Origin: an uncultured Tropicimonas sp.
GTDB taxonomy: Bacteria; Pseudomonadota; Alphaproteobacteria; Rhodobacterales; Rhodobacteraceae
Assembly (NCBI GenBank): GCA_947497945.1
Contig: CANMIP010000005.1
Span: forward strand, 62,001-126,000
Direction: 5' to 3'
DNA: 64,000 nucleotides
This document shows, piece by piece, positions 52,730-60,936 of this stretch (position 1 is the first letter of the stretch; each line of letters begins with the position of its first letter). The notes below the pieces were generated by a model. That model did not search any database and was not told the DNA's origin. It saw only the letters and a list, made by a program, of their open reading frames with translations. The position numbers were made by a program, and so were the translations under genes.

Positions 52730-53332
52730 TCATGGCGCGCCCTTTGCGGCCGACCACATGGCCAGCGCCACGACGCCGAGCATGGACAATGCCATTGCGA
52801 TATTGATCCGGTGTTGCGTGCGTTCGGAAAGATCGAGCCGGTGCAGTGAGGCGCCGGCCCAGAGCCAGATCAGGTGGATCGGGATCCAGATCGCATTGAG
52901 GATCAGCACCTTGCTCACGATCTCGAAGACCGGCGCTTCGGGCGCATAGCTGAACCCGGTCATCAGCGAGGTGTTGACGGCATAAGCCTTGGGGTTGATC
53001 GCCTGCAGCATCACGCCGCCGGGAATGCCGGGCGGGACACGGGCTTCCATGAAGGCGATCTTCGCCCCGGCGAGCGCGATCCGGGCGGCGAGGAAGACGA
53101 GATACCCGACCGAAGCCAGCATCAGCACCGTGCGCAGCCAGGGAAGCGAGAACAGGATCGCCGCAAGCCCCGAGACCACGGCGAAAAGCACCATGTTGGA
53201 GCCGAGAAACAACCCCAGCACATAGCGCAGCGACGGGCGAAAGCCGTAAGCTGCACCGAAGCCTGCCGTCGTCATCACCCCCGGGCCGGGGGTGAGGATC
53301 AGCAGGATCACCGCAGCGGCGAAGGTCAGCAT
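52730..53332 (-). CDS. LysE/RhtB-family exporter
   Basis: A 200-residue membrane protein with six hydrophobic helices. LTPGPGVMTTAGFGAAYGF at the N-terminus is the family signature, and AINPKAYAVNTSLMTGFS the second. LysE-type proteins export amino acids or similar small molecules. It is the first gene of the minus-strand acid-sugar operon, 43 bp before the DHDPS-family gene. A GGTATACC motif lies 103 bp upstream of its ATG. Confidence 0.88.
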   Translation of the reverse strand: MLTFAAAVILLILTPGPGVMTTAGFGAAYGFRPSLRYVLGLFLGSNMVLFAVVSGLAAILFSLPWLRTVLMLASVGYLVFLAARIALAGAKIAFMEARVPPGIPGGVMLQAINPKAYAVNTSLMTGFSYAPEAPVFEIVSKVLILNAIWIPIHLIWLWAGASLHRLDLSERTQHRINIAMALSMLGVVALAMWSAAKGAP

Positions 53333-53434
53333 GTTGGCGCTCCCCGTGATCGCATCACCGAGCGCCCGCCCGTGCCTGGGCTGTCTTCATCTGGAAGTTC
53401 CTCCTCCGGGGTCGGAGAGCAAACGCCCCGCGCC

Positions 53435-53442
53435 GGTATACC
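53435..53442. promoter_or_regulatory. Candidate GntR operator upstream of the LysE-type operon
   Basis: GGTATACC, the core of the palindrome seen in front of dctP. Here the right arm extends to TACCA, but the left outer base is C rather than T. It lies in the 215-bp gap between eryH and the LysE-type gene. Confidence 0.45.
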
Positions 53443-53547
53443 ACCTGATCCACACCCGTTTGCCAGAGCTTGTCAACCGGGGGCGACAAAAAGGCAGAGG
53501 CAATATCGCCTTGCGCAAGGCCGCGCTTCGGAGCGACTACGCCCCGG

Positions 53548-54318
53548 TCAGATCACGGCCGCACAGCGAGCGAGGATGTCGAGATAGCCTTCGACATTCC
53601 AGGCCGAACGGCCGATGAACAGCCCGTCGATATTGGGACAGCCGATCAATTCCTCGCAATTGCCGGGATTGACCGAGCCGCCATAGAGGCAAGGGACGCG
53701 GCGTCCAAGCACGTCTTCGGCCACGGCCGAGATCTCGGCCTGGCGCGCATCGGCATAGTCCGAGCTTGCCGGAATGCCATTGGCGCCGATGGCCCAGACC
53801 GGCTCGTAGGCCAGCAGGACAGGCGCATTCAGCGCATCGCCTTCCAGCCCTGCCAGCGCGCCGCGGACTTCGGCTTCCAGCACCTCCTGTGCCCGGCCGG
53901 CTTCGCGCTCTTCCAGCGTCTCACCGATGCACAGGAGCGGGATCATCCCGTGCCGAACCGCGGCCGCGACCTTGAGCCCGGTCGTTTCGATGGTCTCGCC
54001 GAAATTGTGGCGGCGTTCGGAATGGCCGATCTCGACGAGATCGAGGTTGCAATCCTTGAGCATCAGAGGGGAGATCTCGCCCGTCCAGGCGCCCTCATCT
54101 TCCCAATGCATGTTCTGAGCACCGACAAGGACGGATGTTCCGCTGAGGATCTCCTTGACCTGCCGGACAGCGGTGAAGGGCGGCACCACGAAACGCTGGA
54201 GACGGCTGTCACGCTCGCCATCGGCTGCGGCCAGTGAGACGGCGAATTGCTGCGCCTCGGCCAGCGTCTTGTTCATCTTCCAGCTCGTTCCGACCCAGAT
54301 TGAAGGCAGCTCGGTCAT
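53548..54318 (-). CDS. eryH: Triosephosphate isomerase homologue, EryH/L-erythrulose-1-phosphate isomerase type
   Basis: A 256-residue TIM-barrel enzyme. WVGTSWKMNKTLAEA replaces the GNWKMN start of housekeeping TPI and matches the EryH group of the Brucella/Agrobacterium erythritol operon. Catalytic His is in VEIGHSERR and Glu in LAYEPVWAIG; the phosphate loop is LYGGSVNPGN. EryH turns L-erythrulose-1-phosphate into D-erythrulose-4-phosphate. Its ATG overlaps the deoR stop by 4 bp, repeating the deoR-eryH pairing of erythritol operons. A kinase for erythrulose or dihydroxyacetone is divergent. A triosephosphate role cannot be excluded. Confidence 0.82.
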   Translation of the reverse strand: MTELPSIWVGTSWKMNKTLAEAQQFAVSLAAADGERDSRLQRFVVPPFTAVRQVKEILSGTSVLVGAQNMHWEDEGAWTGEISPLMLKDCNLDLVEIGHSERRHNFGETIETTGLKVAAAVRHGMIPLLCIGETLEEREAGRAQEVLEAEVRGALAGLEGDALNAPVLLAYEPVWAIGANGIPASSDYADARQAEISAVAEDVLGRRVPCLYGGSVNPGNCEELIGCPNIDGLFIGRSAWNVEGYLDILARCAAVI

Positions 54319-55088
54319 TCCTCTTGATCCTTTGCGATATTGAGGGAGATGCCGGCCTCGCGCAGTTCCCCCAGCGAGGGCGCTTCGGGGGCGGCATCGG
54401 TCACGATTGCATCGAAGTCCCGCAGGTCCGCCATGGCATGCAGGGCGGAATGGCCGAAGCGCTGATGCCCGACCAGCAGGCATTTGCGCTCCGAGACCTG
54501 CATCATCGCCTGCTTTGCACGCACGACGGTGTCGTCCATGTGATAGCTGGTGGTCTTCGACACGGCGGGGGTCGAGATGAAGGCGATATCGGCCCGCAGC
54601 CGGAACAGGCTCTCTTCTGTCACCAGCCCGAAGAAGCCATTGTATTTTGGCGAGTAGGTGCCGCCGAGCCCGATCAGGGTCATGCCGCGCTCGTTGCGCA
54701 GCGCTTCCATGACGGCGAAATTGTTGGTGATCACGGTAAGCGGGCGCGCTTCGACCAGCATCGCGCCGAGCACCGCCGCCATAGAGCCGTCATTGACGAT
54801 CACCGTGGAGCCGGGTTCGACCAGCTCCAGCGCGGTGCGGGCGATGCGGCGTTTCACCTCGCTGCCTTGCCGTTCGCGGAAGCGGAAATCGCTTTCGAAC
54901 TGCGTGCCGGGCTCGATCGTCGCACCGCCGCGCATCTTGCGAAGGATGCCGGCCTGCTCAAGATCGTCCAGATCGCGGTGAATCGTCATCTTGGAGACGG
55001 AAAAACGCTCTGCAAGCGCTTCGAGCACGACCGATCCATCGCGCACAAGCATGTCCATGATCTCCTGTCGGCGGGCGTCTCTCTTCAC
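54315..55088 (-). CDS. DeoR-family transcriptional regulator
   Basis: A 257-residue DeoR/GlpR-type regulator. The N-terminal HTH is LEALAERFSVSKMTIHRDLDDLEQAG, followed by MRGGA; the C-terminal sensor domain has VNDGSMAAVLGAML and FISTPAVS, binding a phosphorylated sugar as effector. I choose the GTG at 55088, since AAAGGA lies 9-10 bp upstream; a GTG at 55130 would add 14 residues. It probably represses its own operon and the divergent kinase gene through the inverted repeat next to its start. Confidence 0.9.
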   Translation of the reverse strand: MKRDARRQEIMDMLVRDGSVVLEALAERFSVSKMTIHRDLDDLEQAGILRKMRGGATIEPGTQFESDFRFRERQGSEVKRRIARTALELVEPGSTVIVNDGSMAAVLGAMLVEARPLTVITNNFAVMEALRNERGMTLIGLGGTYSPKYNGFFGLVTEESLFRLRADIAFISTPAVSKTTSYHMDDTVVRAKQAMMQVSERKCLLVGHQRFGHSALHAMADLRDFDAIVTDAAPEAPSLGELREAGISLNIAKDQEE

Positions 55089-55101
55089 GATTGTCACATC
55101 C

Positions 55102-55134
55102 TTTTGTGAAATTGTAGCATGAGAAATCACAAAA
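55102..55134. promoter_or_regulatory. Inverted repeat, candidate DeoR operator
   Basis: TTTTGTGA (55102-55109) and TCACAAAA (55127-55134), 17 bp apart, just upstream of the deoR GTG. The inner bases also mirror (GAAAT / AAATC-like). The spacing and position fit autoregulation; the region is AT-rich relative to its surroundings. Confidence 0.55.
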
Positions 55135-55158
55135 ACAACATTTCATAACGCAGATTTG

Positions 55159-55187
55159 TTGATTTTGATCTGGTTGCGGCTTATGGT
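55159..55187 (+). promoter_or_regulatory. Candidate promoter of the dihydroxyacetone/erythrulose kinase gene
   Basis: TTGATT (55159-55164), a 17-bp spacer and TATGGT (55182-55187) form a sigma-70-like promoter about 130 bp before the kinase start. It lies just downstream of the candidate DeoR operator. Confidence 0.4.
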
Positions 55188-55315
55188 TTGCGCCAAATCG
55201 GGCCGTCTCTGCCCCTTGATTCCACCTGTCCCGGCAGGGGAACGCGAGAGACGGGGCCCGTCGCGACAGACCGGCGGCCATCGGTGCGGCGGTAACATGC
55301 AGGAGGAGCAAGACC

Positions 55316-57076
55316 TTGGACGCAATGGATCATCCCACCAAGAAGCTGATGAACGCCCCGGAAGACATCATTCCGGAAATGATCGACGGAATGCTTGCCG
55401 CGCATCCGGACATGCTGAAGCTCGAAGGTGAGACCGGCCGCGCCGTGGTTGCCGTCGATGGGCCGCGCGACGGCAAGGTTGGCATCGTGATCGGTGGCGG
55501 CTCTGGCCATGAGCCGGCCTTTGCGGGTTATGTCGGTCGCGGGCTGGCCGATGCGGCTGCTGTCGGAAATGTCTTCGCCTCGCCCTCGCCGACGCAGGTC
55601 AAGGAAGCCGCGATGGCGGCAGATGGCGGCGCCGGCGTGATGCTGCTCTATGGCAACTACACGGGTGACGTGCTCAATTTCGACATGGCTGCCGAGGAAT
55701 GTGCCGAGCTTGGCATCGAGGCGCGTTCGATCCAGGTGGTCGACGATGTTGCGTCGGCGCCGAAGGAGCGTGCGCATGAGCGCCGCGGGATCGCGGGCGA
55801 TTTCTTCGTGTTCAAGATCGCCGGTGCGGCCGCGGATCTTGGCCGTTCGCTCGACGAGGTTGAAGCCGCCGCGAAACGGGCAAATGCCGCGACCCTGTCG
55901 ATGGGCGTAGCCCTGTCGGCCTGCTCGATGCCGCAGACGCTGCGGCCCAATTTCGAGATTGGCGCGGATGAGATGGAAATCGGCATGGGCATCCATGGCG
56001 AGCCTGGCATGCGCCGGGCCAAGGTCGATACGGCCGACAATGTCACAGATGAACTGATGAACCTGATCCTCGGCGAGATGGAACTCGGCGCTGGCAGCGA
56101 GGTTGCCGTCCTGGTCAACGGTCTCGGCTCGACGGGGCTGATGGAGCTCTATCTCATCAACCGTCGGGTGGCGCAGATCCTTGGCGACAAGGGTGTGAAG
56201 ATCCACAACACCTGGGTCGGAGAGTACTGCACCTCGATGGAGATGGCCGGCGCTTCGGTCACGCTGTTGAAGCTCGACGCAGACCTCAAGACCCTGCTCG
56301 ACCATCCGTGTCGCACCCCCGCACTGACGGTCGGTTCGGCGCCGCAACCGGTGGAGGGCGCTGTCCGGACCAAGCGGAGCTACGATGATGCCAGCCGCGC
56401 CGATGCAGTCGATCGCGCGTCCCTGGTGACGGATGGCGACCTGACGCCCGAGATCTTCCGCAAGATGATGTATGCCGCTGGCGCCGCGATCGCGCGGGAC
56501 CGCGATATGCTCAGCGAGATGGATGGTGTGATCGGCGACGGCGATCACGGGGTGACGATGGATATCGGCTGGACAGCCGTAATCAAGGCGCTGGATGTGG
56601 CACCGGAAGAGGACACGATCAGCCAGACCTGCACCAAGATGGCCAAGGCCTTCCTGGACGCGGTCGGCGCGTCCTCGGGTCCGCTTTACGCTGGCGCCTT
56701 CAATACCGGCGGCAAGGCCGTGGGAGAGCGGCTCAATCTCGACCCGGCTGCGACGGCCGCCTGGGTTGAAGGCATGCTCAAGGGCATTCTCGGGCGTGGC
56801 GGCGCCAATCCCGGCGACAAGACGATGATCGACGCCTGGTTGCCCGCCGCCGAGGCCGCGAAGAAAGCCGCCGAAGACGGCGCGGACACGCTTGGCGTGA
56901 TGCAGGCGGCGATGGAAGGTGCGCGCGACGGTGCCCAGGCAACCAAGGACATGGAGAGCCGTCGCGGACGTTCCAAGAAGCTCGGCGCCCGCTCGGTCGG
57001 CCATGTCGATCCCGGGGCGGCCTCGGCCCATGTCATGCTCGAAGCCATGACGGAGGCGCTGCGCGGCGCCGTCTGA
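55316..57076 (+). CDS. DhaK-DhaL fusion kinase (dihydroxyacetone or L-erythrulose kinase)
   Basis: A 586-residue ATP-dependent kinase. The DhaK domain (~1-330) has VIGGGSGHEPAFAGYVG and ASPSPTQV; the histidine in GMGIHGEPG is the residue that binds the ketose covalently. The DhaL domain (~375-586) has GDGDHGVTMDIG for the Mg-ATP site. The fusion is that of ATP-type DhaKL. Next to an EryH-type isomerase, L-erythrulose kinase (LerK-like) activity is as likely as dihydroxyacetone kinase. AGGAGG at 55301-55306 sits 9 bp before TTG 55316; the ATG at 55325 is the alternative start. Transcribed divergently from deoR-eryH. Confidence 0.9.
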   Translation: MDAMDHPTKKLMNAPEDIIPEMIDGMLAAHPDMLKLEGETGRAVVAVDGPRDGKVGIVIGGGSGHEPAFAGYVGRGLADAAAVGNVFASPSPTQVKEAAMAADGGAGVMLLYGNYTGDVLNFDMAAEECAELGIEARSIQVVDDVASAPKERAHERRGIAGDFFVFKIAGAAADLGRSLDEVEAAAKRANAATLSMGVALSACSMPQTLRPNFEIGADEMEIGMGIHGEPGMRRAKVDTADNVTDELMNLILGEMELGAGSEVAVLVNGLGSTGLMELYLINRRVAQILGDKGVKIHNTWVGEYCTSMEMAGASVTLLKLDADLKTLLDHPCRTPALTVGSAPQPVEGAVRTKRSYDDASRADAVDRASLVTDGDLTPEIFRKMMYAAGAAIARDRDMLSEMDGVIGDGDHGVTMDIGWTAVIKALDVAPEEDTISQTCTKMAKAFLDAVGASSGPLYAGAFNTGGKAVGERLNLDPAATAAWVEGMLKGILGRGGANPGDKTMIDAWLPAAEAAKKAAEDGADTLGVMQAAMEGARDGAQATKDMESRRGRSKKLGARSVGHVDPGAASAHVMLEAMTEALRGAV

Positions 57077-57089
57077 ACGCAGCGGTTAC

Positions 57090-57118
57090 CCGGGACGATC
57101 ACACGTCGTTCGTCCCGG
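57090..57118 (+). terminator. Hairpin downstream of the DhaKL gene
   Basis: CCGGGACGA (57090-57098) pairs perfectly with TCGTCCCGG (57110-57118). It is 14 bp after the stop. No T-tract follows, so termination strength is uncertain. Confidence 0.5.
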
Positions 57119-57165
57119 ACCTGAAGTCTCGGAGGTGGTTGGGCGATCCCTGGCCCGATCTTCCA

Positions 57166-57195
57166 AATAGCCGGTTCCCGACGGGGCCGGCTATT
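57166..57195. terminator. Bidirectional hairpin between DhaKL and gntR genes
   Basis: AATAGCCGG (57166-57174) pairs with CCGGCTATT (57187-57195), and it overlaps the gntR stop codon. It could end transcription from either side of this convergent junction, though T-runs are short. Confidence 0.5.
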
Positions 57196-57880
57196 CGCCT
57201 TCGTTCCGCAGGATGCTCTGGTTGGCTTTCCCCTTGAGGAGATGGCTCGTCAGCGCCGCGGCGGCGTGTTCCGCATCCCGGTCACAGAGGGATGCCAGGA
57301 TTTCCTTGTGCTCGGCCATGGTGACATTGCGCCAGCGGATCTGCCGCGAGGACATGAAGCGGGCCCGGAACAGCGCGGCGTTATATTGCCGATGCGTGTC
57401 CGCCAGCGCTGCATTTCCCGAGCCGTGGACGATGGCCGAGTGGAACTGCATGTCCATTCGGAAGAACTCCAACGGATCGCTGCTGTCGGCGAGTTCGCCG
57501 AGACGGGCGTGGATGGCGGTCACTTCCTCGAGTTGCTCGTCGCTCGCTCGTTCGACAAACAGCCGTCCGGCAAGGGATTCGAGTGCTGCCTGAACGTCAA
57601 AGAGATCGTCGATATATTCCGGCGAGGGATCGGCCACCTGAGGGCGCCGGTTGGGCAGGACATCGATGAGTCGCTCAGCGGCAAGCTTGCGGATCGCTTC
57701 CCGCAGCGGCGTGCGGGAGATTCGCAGCCTTTCGGAGAGCTCTCGCTCCGACAGGGTTTGCCCAGGGGGCAGCCTGCCGACGAGAATCAGTTCCCGCAGG
57801 CGTTCGGCGGCGATTTCGGCCAGCGAAACCCGCTCGACGCCGAGATCATCGTCCAGATCGGCAAGCCCAGTCTTCTTCAT
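57191..57880 (-). CDS. GntR-family regulator with FCD domain
   Basis: A 229-residue FadR-subfamily regulator. The winged HTH reads LREL...LPPGQTLSERELSERLRISRTPLREAIRKLAAE. The FCD ligand domain follows, with metal-binding histidine candidates in MQFHSAIVHGSG and TMAEHKEIL. Such regulators bind sugar acids or similar carboxylates and release DNA. A TGGTA/TACCA site lies 94 bp upstream of its own start, and a perfect version precedes dctP, so it likely controls itself and the TRAP transporter. It converges with the kinase gene. Confidence 0.92.
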   Translation of the reverse strand: MKKTGLADLDDDLGVERVSLAEIAAERLRELILVGRLPPGQTLSERELSERLRISRTPLREAIRKLAAERLIDVLPNRRPQVADPSPEYIDDLFDVQAALESLAGRLFVERASDEQLEEVTAIHARLGELADSSDPLEFFRMDMQFHSAIVHGSGNAALADTHRQYNAALFRARFMSSRQIRWRNVTMAEHKEILASLCDRDAEHAAAALTSHLLKGKANQSILRNEGE

Positions 57881-58333
57881 CGGCTGTCCCTTCTTTCCTG
57901 ACCGTATTTTAGGCTGCTGATCCGAAATGGAAATGGACTGTGCCCAGAATTGTGGATTTTTTTAAAAGGTGTTTGGTATACAATTTTACCATTGCGCGAG
58001 GTGCCGTATGGTGCGATGGTCCGGACGACGGTTGCGAGGACGCTTTGGCATGGGGTGATTCCATGCGCAGGTGGCAGCTGTTACCGAGAGGAGATTTTGG
58101 CAGGGAGGGCCGGTCGGGAGGACCAGGGTTCGGCATCCGCTGCGCATCGGAAGATCGCCCGGTGCCCAGGCCAGTGCTGACATGCGACTATGACTTCCAG
58201 GTCAAGGCGAGCCCGCTCAGGTTGATCCTGCGGGACCGTCATCGAGATACCGGAACGTCCCGACCCGTCCCAGAGCTGAATTCTCCACCTTCACAAGGTC
58301 ATGACGCCTCTGGGCGCCGTAAGGAGAGGACAG
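57881..58333. other. 453-bp divergent gap, gntR / denD
   Basis: Holds the GntR operator listed separately and an AT-rich tract around 57955-57990. The rest (58000-58320) is GC-rich with no supported gene; open frames there have no family resemblance. AAGGAGAGGA at 58321-58330 is the denD ribosome-binding site. The long leader before denD could carry a second promoter, but no hexamers stand out. Confidence 0.4.
57974..57991. promoter_or_regulatory. GntR operator candidate in the gntR/denD gap
   Basis: TGGTA (57974-57978) and TACCA (57987-57991) as an inverted repeat around an AT core that includes GTATAC. The left half, TTGGTATAC, matches the perfect palindrome before dctP. Position suits autorepression of gntR and control of denD. 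Confidence 0.6.
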
Positions 58334-59323
58334 ATGAAAGTATTGATCATCGGCGCGGCCGGCATGGTCGGACGGAAGCTCGTGGAGCGTCTCGCCAAGG
58401 AGCCCGGGATTCTGGGCGGGCCGATCGACAGCCTCGCGCTTGTCGATGTCTTTCAGCCGGAAGTGCCGGCTGCACTGGCAGATGTCGCGAAATGCGGCAC
58501 CGTCGATCTCGCCAAGCCGGGCGTGGCGGAAACGCTTGTCGCTGACCGTCCCGACCTGATCATCCATCTCGCGGCCATCGTTTCCGGCCAGGCCGAGGCG
58601 GATTTCGATCTTGGCTACGCAGTCAATCTCGACGGCACGCGCTGGCTCTTCGACGCGATTCGGGCCGAGGGTCTCAAGGAACCTTATTGCCCGCGCATGG
58701 TCTTCGCCTCCTCCATCGCCGTCTTCGGCGCGCCGTTCCCGGACAGCATCCCGGACGATTTCTTCACCACGCCGCTCACCAGCTATGGCACCCAGAAGGC
58801 AATCTCCGAGCTGCTGCTGGCCGATTATACCCGCCGTGGCATCTTTGACGGCGTCGGCATTCGCCTGCCCACGATCTGCATCCGTCCGGGCAAGCCCAAC
58901 GCAGCGGCCTCGGGCTTCTTCTCCAACATCCTGCGCGAGCCGCTTTCCGGTCAGGAAGCCGTGCTGCCGGTCGATGACAATGTCCGTCACTGGTTCGCCT
59001 CGCCGCGCGATGCCGTTCGCTTCTTCACCCATGCCGCGACGATGGACACCTCCCGGATCGGCCCGCGCCGCAACCTGATGATGCCGGGCATCTCCGCCAC
59101 GGTCGGCGAAGAGATTGCCGCGCTTGAGCGTGTTGCCGGGCCGAAGGCGGCCGCGCTCATCAAACGGGAGGCGGATCCGACCATCCAGGGTATCGTTGCC
59201 GGCTGGGCACAACGTTTCGACGCGACGCGCGCGCTTGAACTGGGATTCACCGCAGCGGCGGATTTCGACGAAATTATCCGCACGCACATCGAAGACGAAC
59301 TGGACGGAAAGATCGGAGCCTGA
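58334..59323 (+). CDS. denD: D-erythronate dehydrogenase (DenD-like SDR)
   Basis: A 329-residue NAD-dependent extended SDR. VLIIGAAGMVGRKLVERL is the cofactor motif, IIHLAAIVSGQAEADFDLGY a DenD-group mark, MVFASSIAVFGAP contains the catalytic Ser, and TSYGTQKAISELLL the Tyr/Lys pair. The C-terminal NVRHWFASPRDAVRF is also shared by the group. DenD oxidises D-erythronate to 2-oxo-D-erythronate. The usual partners OtnK and OtnC are absent from the window; a sugar isomerase/epimerase-type gene follows 3 bp after the stop instead. The ATG at 58334 follows AAGGAGAGGA. Confidence 0.85.
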   Translation: MKVLIIGAAGMVGRKLVERLAKEPGILGGPIDSLALVDVFQPEVPAALADVAKCGTVDLAKPGVAETLVADRPDLIIHLAAIVSGQAEADFDLGYAVNLDGTRWLFDAIRAEGLKEPYCPRMVFASSIAVFGAPFPDSIPDDFFTTPLTSYGTQKAISELLLADYTRRGIFDGVGIRLPTICIRPGKPNAAASGFFSNILREPLSGQEAVLPVDDNVRHWFASPRDAVRFFTHAATMDTSRIGPRRNLMMPGISATVGEEIAALERVAGPKAAALIKREADPTIQGIVAGWAQRFDATRALELGFTAAADFDEIIRTHIEDELDGKIGA

Positions 59324-59326
59324 TCG

Positions 59327-60259
59327 ATGTCGAACTACAGATGGACCCGCGAGACCTGGCCGATTGCCTGCGCGATGATTCCCTTTCCGGGCATCGCCGC
59401 TGATGGCACTGTCGTACAGGACGCACCGGCCGAGCACTGGGCCGAAACGCTGGCGCTGGTGGCAAATGAGGGCTTCACAGAGCTGGATCCGACCGATTCC
59501 TGGCTGCGTGTCGCCGATCTCGAGGCGTCGCGCCGGGACGAGTTCATGGCCGTGGTGAAGGACGCCGGGCTGACCATTCCCGCCATCTCCACCTCGCGCA
59601 AGAGCCCGATCGACCCGATGAGGGGCGATGACAACCTCGCCTATTGCCATCGGGTGATCGACACGGCGGCGGAGATCGGCGCGGAATCGGTGACATTCGG
59701 CCTCTTCGGTGACCTGACCGACGAGCAGAAAAAGGCGCTCTGGTTCTGGACGGTCGATGGCGTGAAGAACCCGGATGATCCGGCGGTCTACAACAAGGCC
59801 GTCGAGCGGATCCGGGAGCTTGGCAAACACGCGGCGGAGATGAATATCGAAGTCTCGCTCGAGATGTACGAGGACACCTATATCGGCACGGCCGATGGTG
59901 CGGTGAAATTCACCCAGGATGTCGATCTGCCGAATGTCGGGATCAATGCCGATATCGGCAACCTGATTCGCCTGCATCGTGATGTCGAGCACTGGCAGGA
60001 CATGATGGCCAAGATCGCACCCTTCCTCAAATACTGGCATGTGAAGAACTACACGCGTGTCGAAGACCCGATTTCGGGCGGCATCATGACCCATCCTGCA
60101 CCCCTCGACTCGGGCATCATCAACTATCGTGCGGCGATCGCGCTTGCCCTGAGCTACGGCTACAAGAGCGCCTTCCTGTGCGAGCATTACGGCGGCGACG
60201 GCCTCTCCGTCTGTGGTGCCAACAGGCGCAGCCTGAGACGGATTCTCCCGGCAGCTTGA
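59327..60259 (+). CDS. Sugar phosphate isomerase/epimerase-type TIM barrel protein
   Basis: A 310-residue xylose-isomerase-like TIM barrel protein. Likely metal ligands are Glu in SLEMYEDTYIG, Asp in GINADIGNL, His in YWHVKNYT and Glu in FLCEHYGGDG, arranged in the usual order. Members isomerise, epimerise or hydrolyse sugars and sugar acids. It is the second gene after denD and could act on the 2-oxo-tetronate product in place of OtnI; that is inference. A very strong terminator follows, ending the operon. Confidence 0.82.
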   Translation: MSNYRWTRETWPIACAMIPFPGIAADGTVVQDAPAEHWAETLALVANEGFTELDPTDSWLRVADLEASRRDEFMAVVKDAGLTIPAISTSRKSPIDPMRGDDNLAYCHRVIDTAAEIGAESVTFGLFGDLTDEQKKALWFWTVDGVKNPDDPAVYNKAVERIRELGKHAAEMNIEVSLEMYEDTYIGTADGAVKFTQDVDLPNVGINADIGNLIRLHRDVEHWQDMMAKIAPFLKYWHVKNYTRVEDPISGGIMTHPAPLDSGIINYRAAIALALSYGYKSAFLCEHYGGDGLSVCGANRRSLRRILPAA

Positions 60260-60282
60260 TTTCATTCCTCCCAAGCTGACAG

Positions 60283-60323
60283 GCCGGCGCGACGGGTTCC
60301 CCGTCGCGCCGGCTTCGTTTTTT
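60283..60323 (+). terminator. Strong Rho-independent terminator after the denD operon
   Basis: A perfect 14-bp stem, GCCGGCGCGACGGG (60283-60296) with CCCGTCGCGCCGGC (60300-60313), a 3-nt loop, and six T at 60318-60323. Confidence 0.9.
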
Positions 60324-60855
60324 CGGGCTCTCTGTTCCCTGCCGTGGAGCGTTTTCGCGGCAGGTTTTCTCATTCTTTCTCAAGCAGGAATGTGGCGCGT
60401 TCGCGGAATGTGATGCGGCCATTTCGACAGTCTGACAGGCGAATCTGGTTTGCTCCTGCGGTCAATGTTCCGGGGTTTGAGAGCGCCTGGAGCGAAGGAT
60501 GGATGACCGGTCAGATTCGGGTGATTCGCGGCGACGGATTTGATCTGGTTCTGTCGATTCGGCATTTGCCCATTTTTTGAGCACTTAGGCCCGGACACCA
60601 GGTGCTGGCGCGACCAAAACGGAGCTGGGGACCGCCCTCGAAGCCGGAAAAGACTGCGCGAAACGTCGCGCTCACTTTTGGACATATTCCCGACCAAAGA
60701 GCCTTTGGGGCCGTAATCCTGTATGTCCGTAAACGTTTTTTGGCCATTTCGACGCTTCTTGTCGTAGTATCGTCGGGCGGGGAGGATGTGCCGGTTGAAT
60801 TTTGTGACAATGGACCCGTTGAACAACCAAACAGGCTTAGCTAGCATAATGGTGG

Positions 60856-60867
60856 ATGGTATACCAT
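60856..60867. promoter_or_regulatory. Perfect GntR operator ATGGTATACCAT upstream of dctP
   Basis: A 12-bp perfect palindrome of the type bound by FadR/FCD GntR regulators. It lies 70 bp before the dctP ATG, directly after the candidate -10 element, where bound protein would block transcription. Confidence 0.72.
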
Positions 60868-60936
60868 TCGCTGCCCGAGTGATATTGGGCAATCGTAATC
60901 GGGCGAAAGAGGATCGCCTGGGAGGAGAAAAAGACT

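Larger units (their letters stand above)
60260..60936. other. 677-bp gap between the denD operon and the TRAP operon
   Basis: Begins with the denD-operon terminator and ends with the promoter/operator region of dctP. The middle (60330-60800) has no supported gene: open frames on both strands lack family resemblance and ribosome-binding sites. A TTGAAC (60819-60824) with TAGCAT 17 bp later (60842-60847), or CATAAT at 60845-60850, could be the dctP promoter, immediately followed by the palindrome at 60856. Confidence 0.4.

Noticed and set aside
55181-57031. 616-codon open frame antisense to the DhaKL gene
   Set aside because: Shadow of a conserved kinase; no recognisable domain.
58217-60373. 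718-codon open frame antisense to denD and the isomerase
   Set aside because: Low-complexity Arg/Gly/Asp-rich translation typical of antisense high-GC frames; both sense genes have strong motifs.
60380-60892. 170-codon minus-strand frame in the gap before dctP
   Set aside because: No ribosome-binding site or family resemblance, and it crosses the promoter/operator region of dctP.
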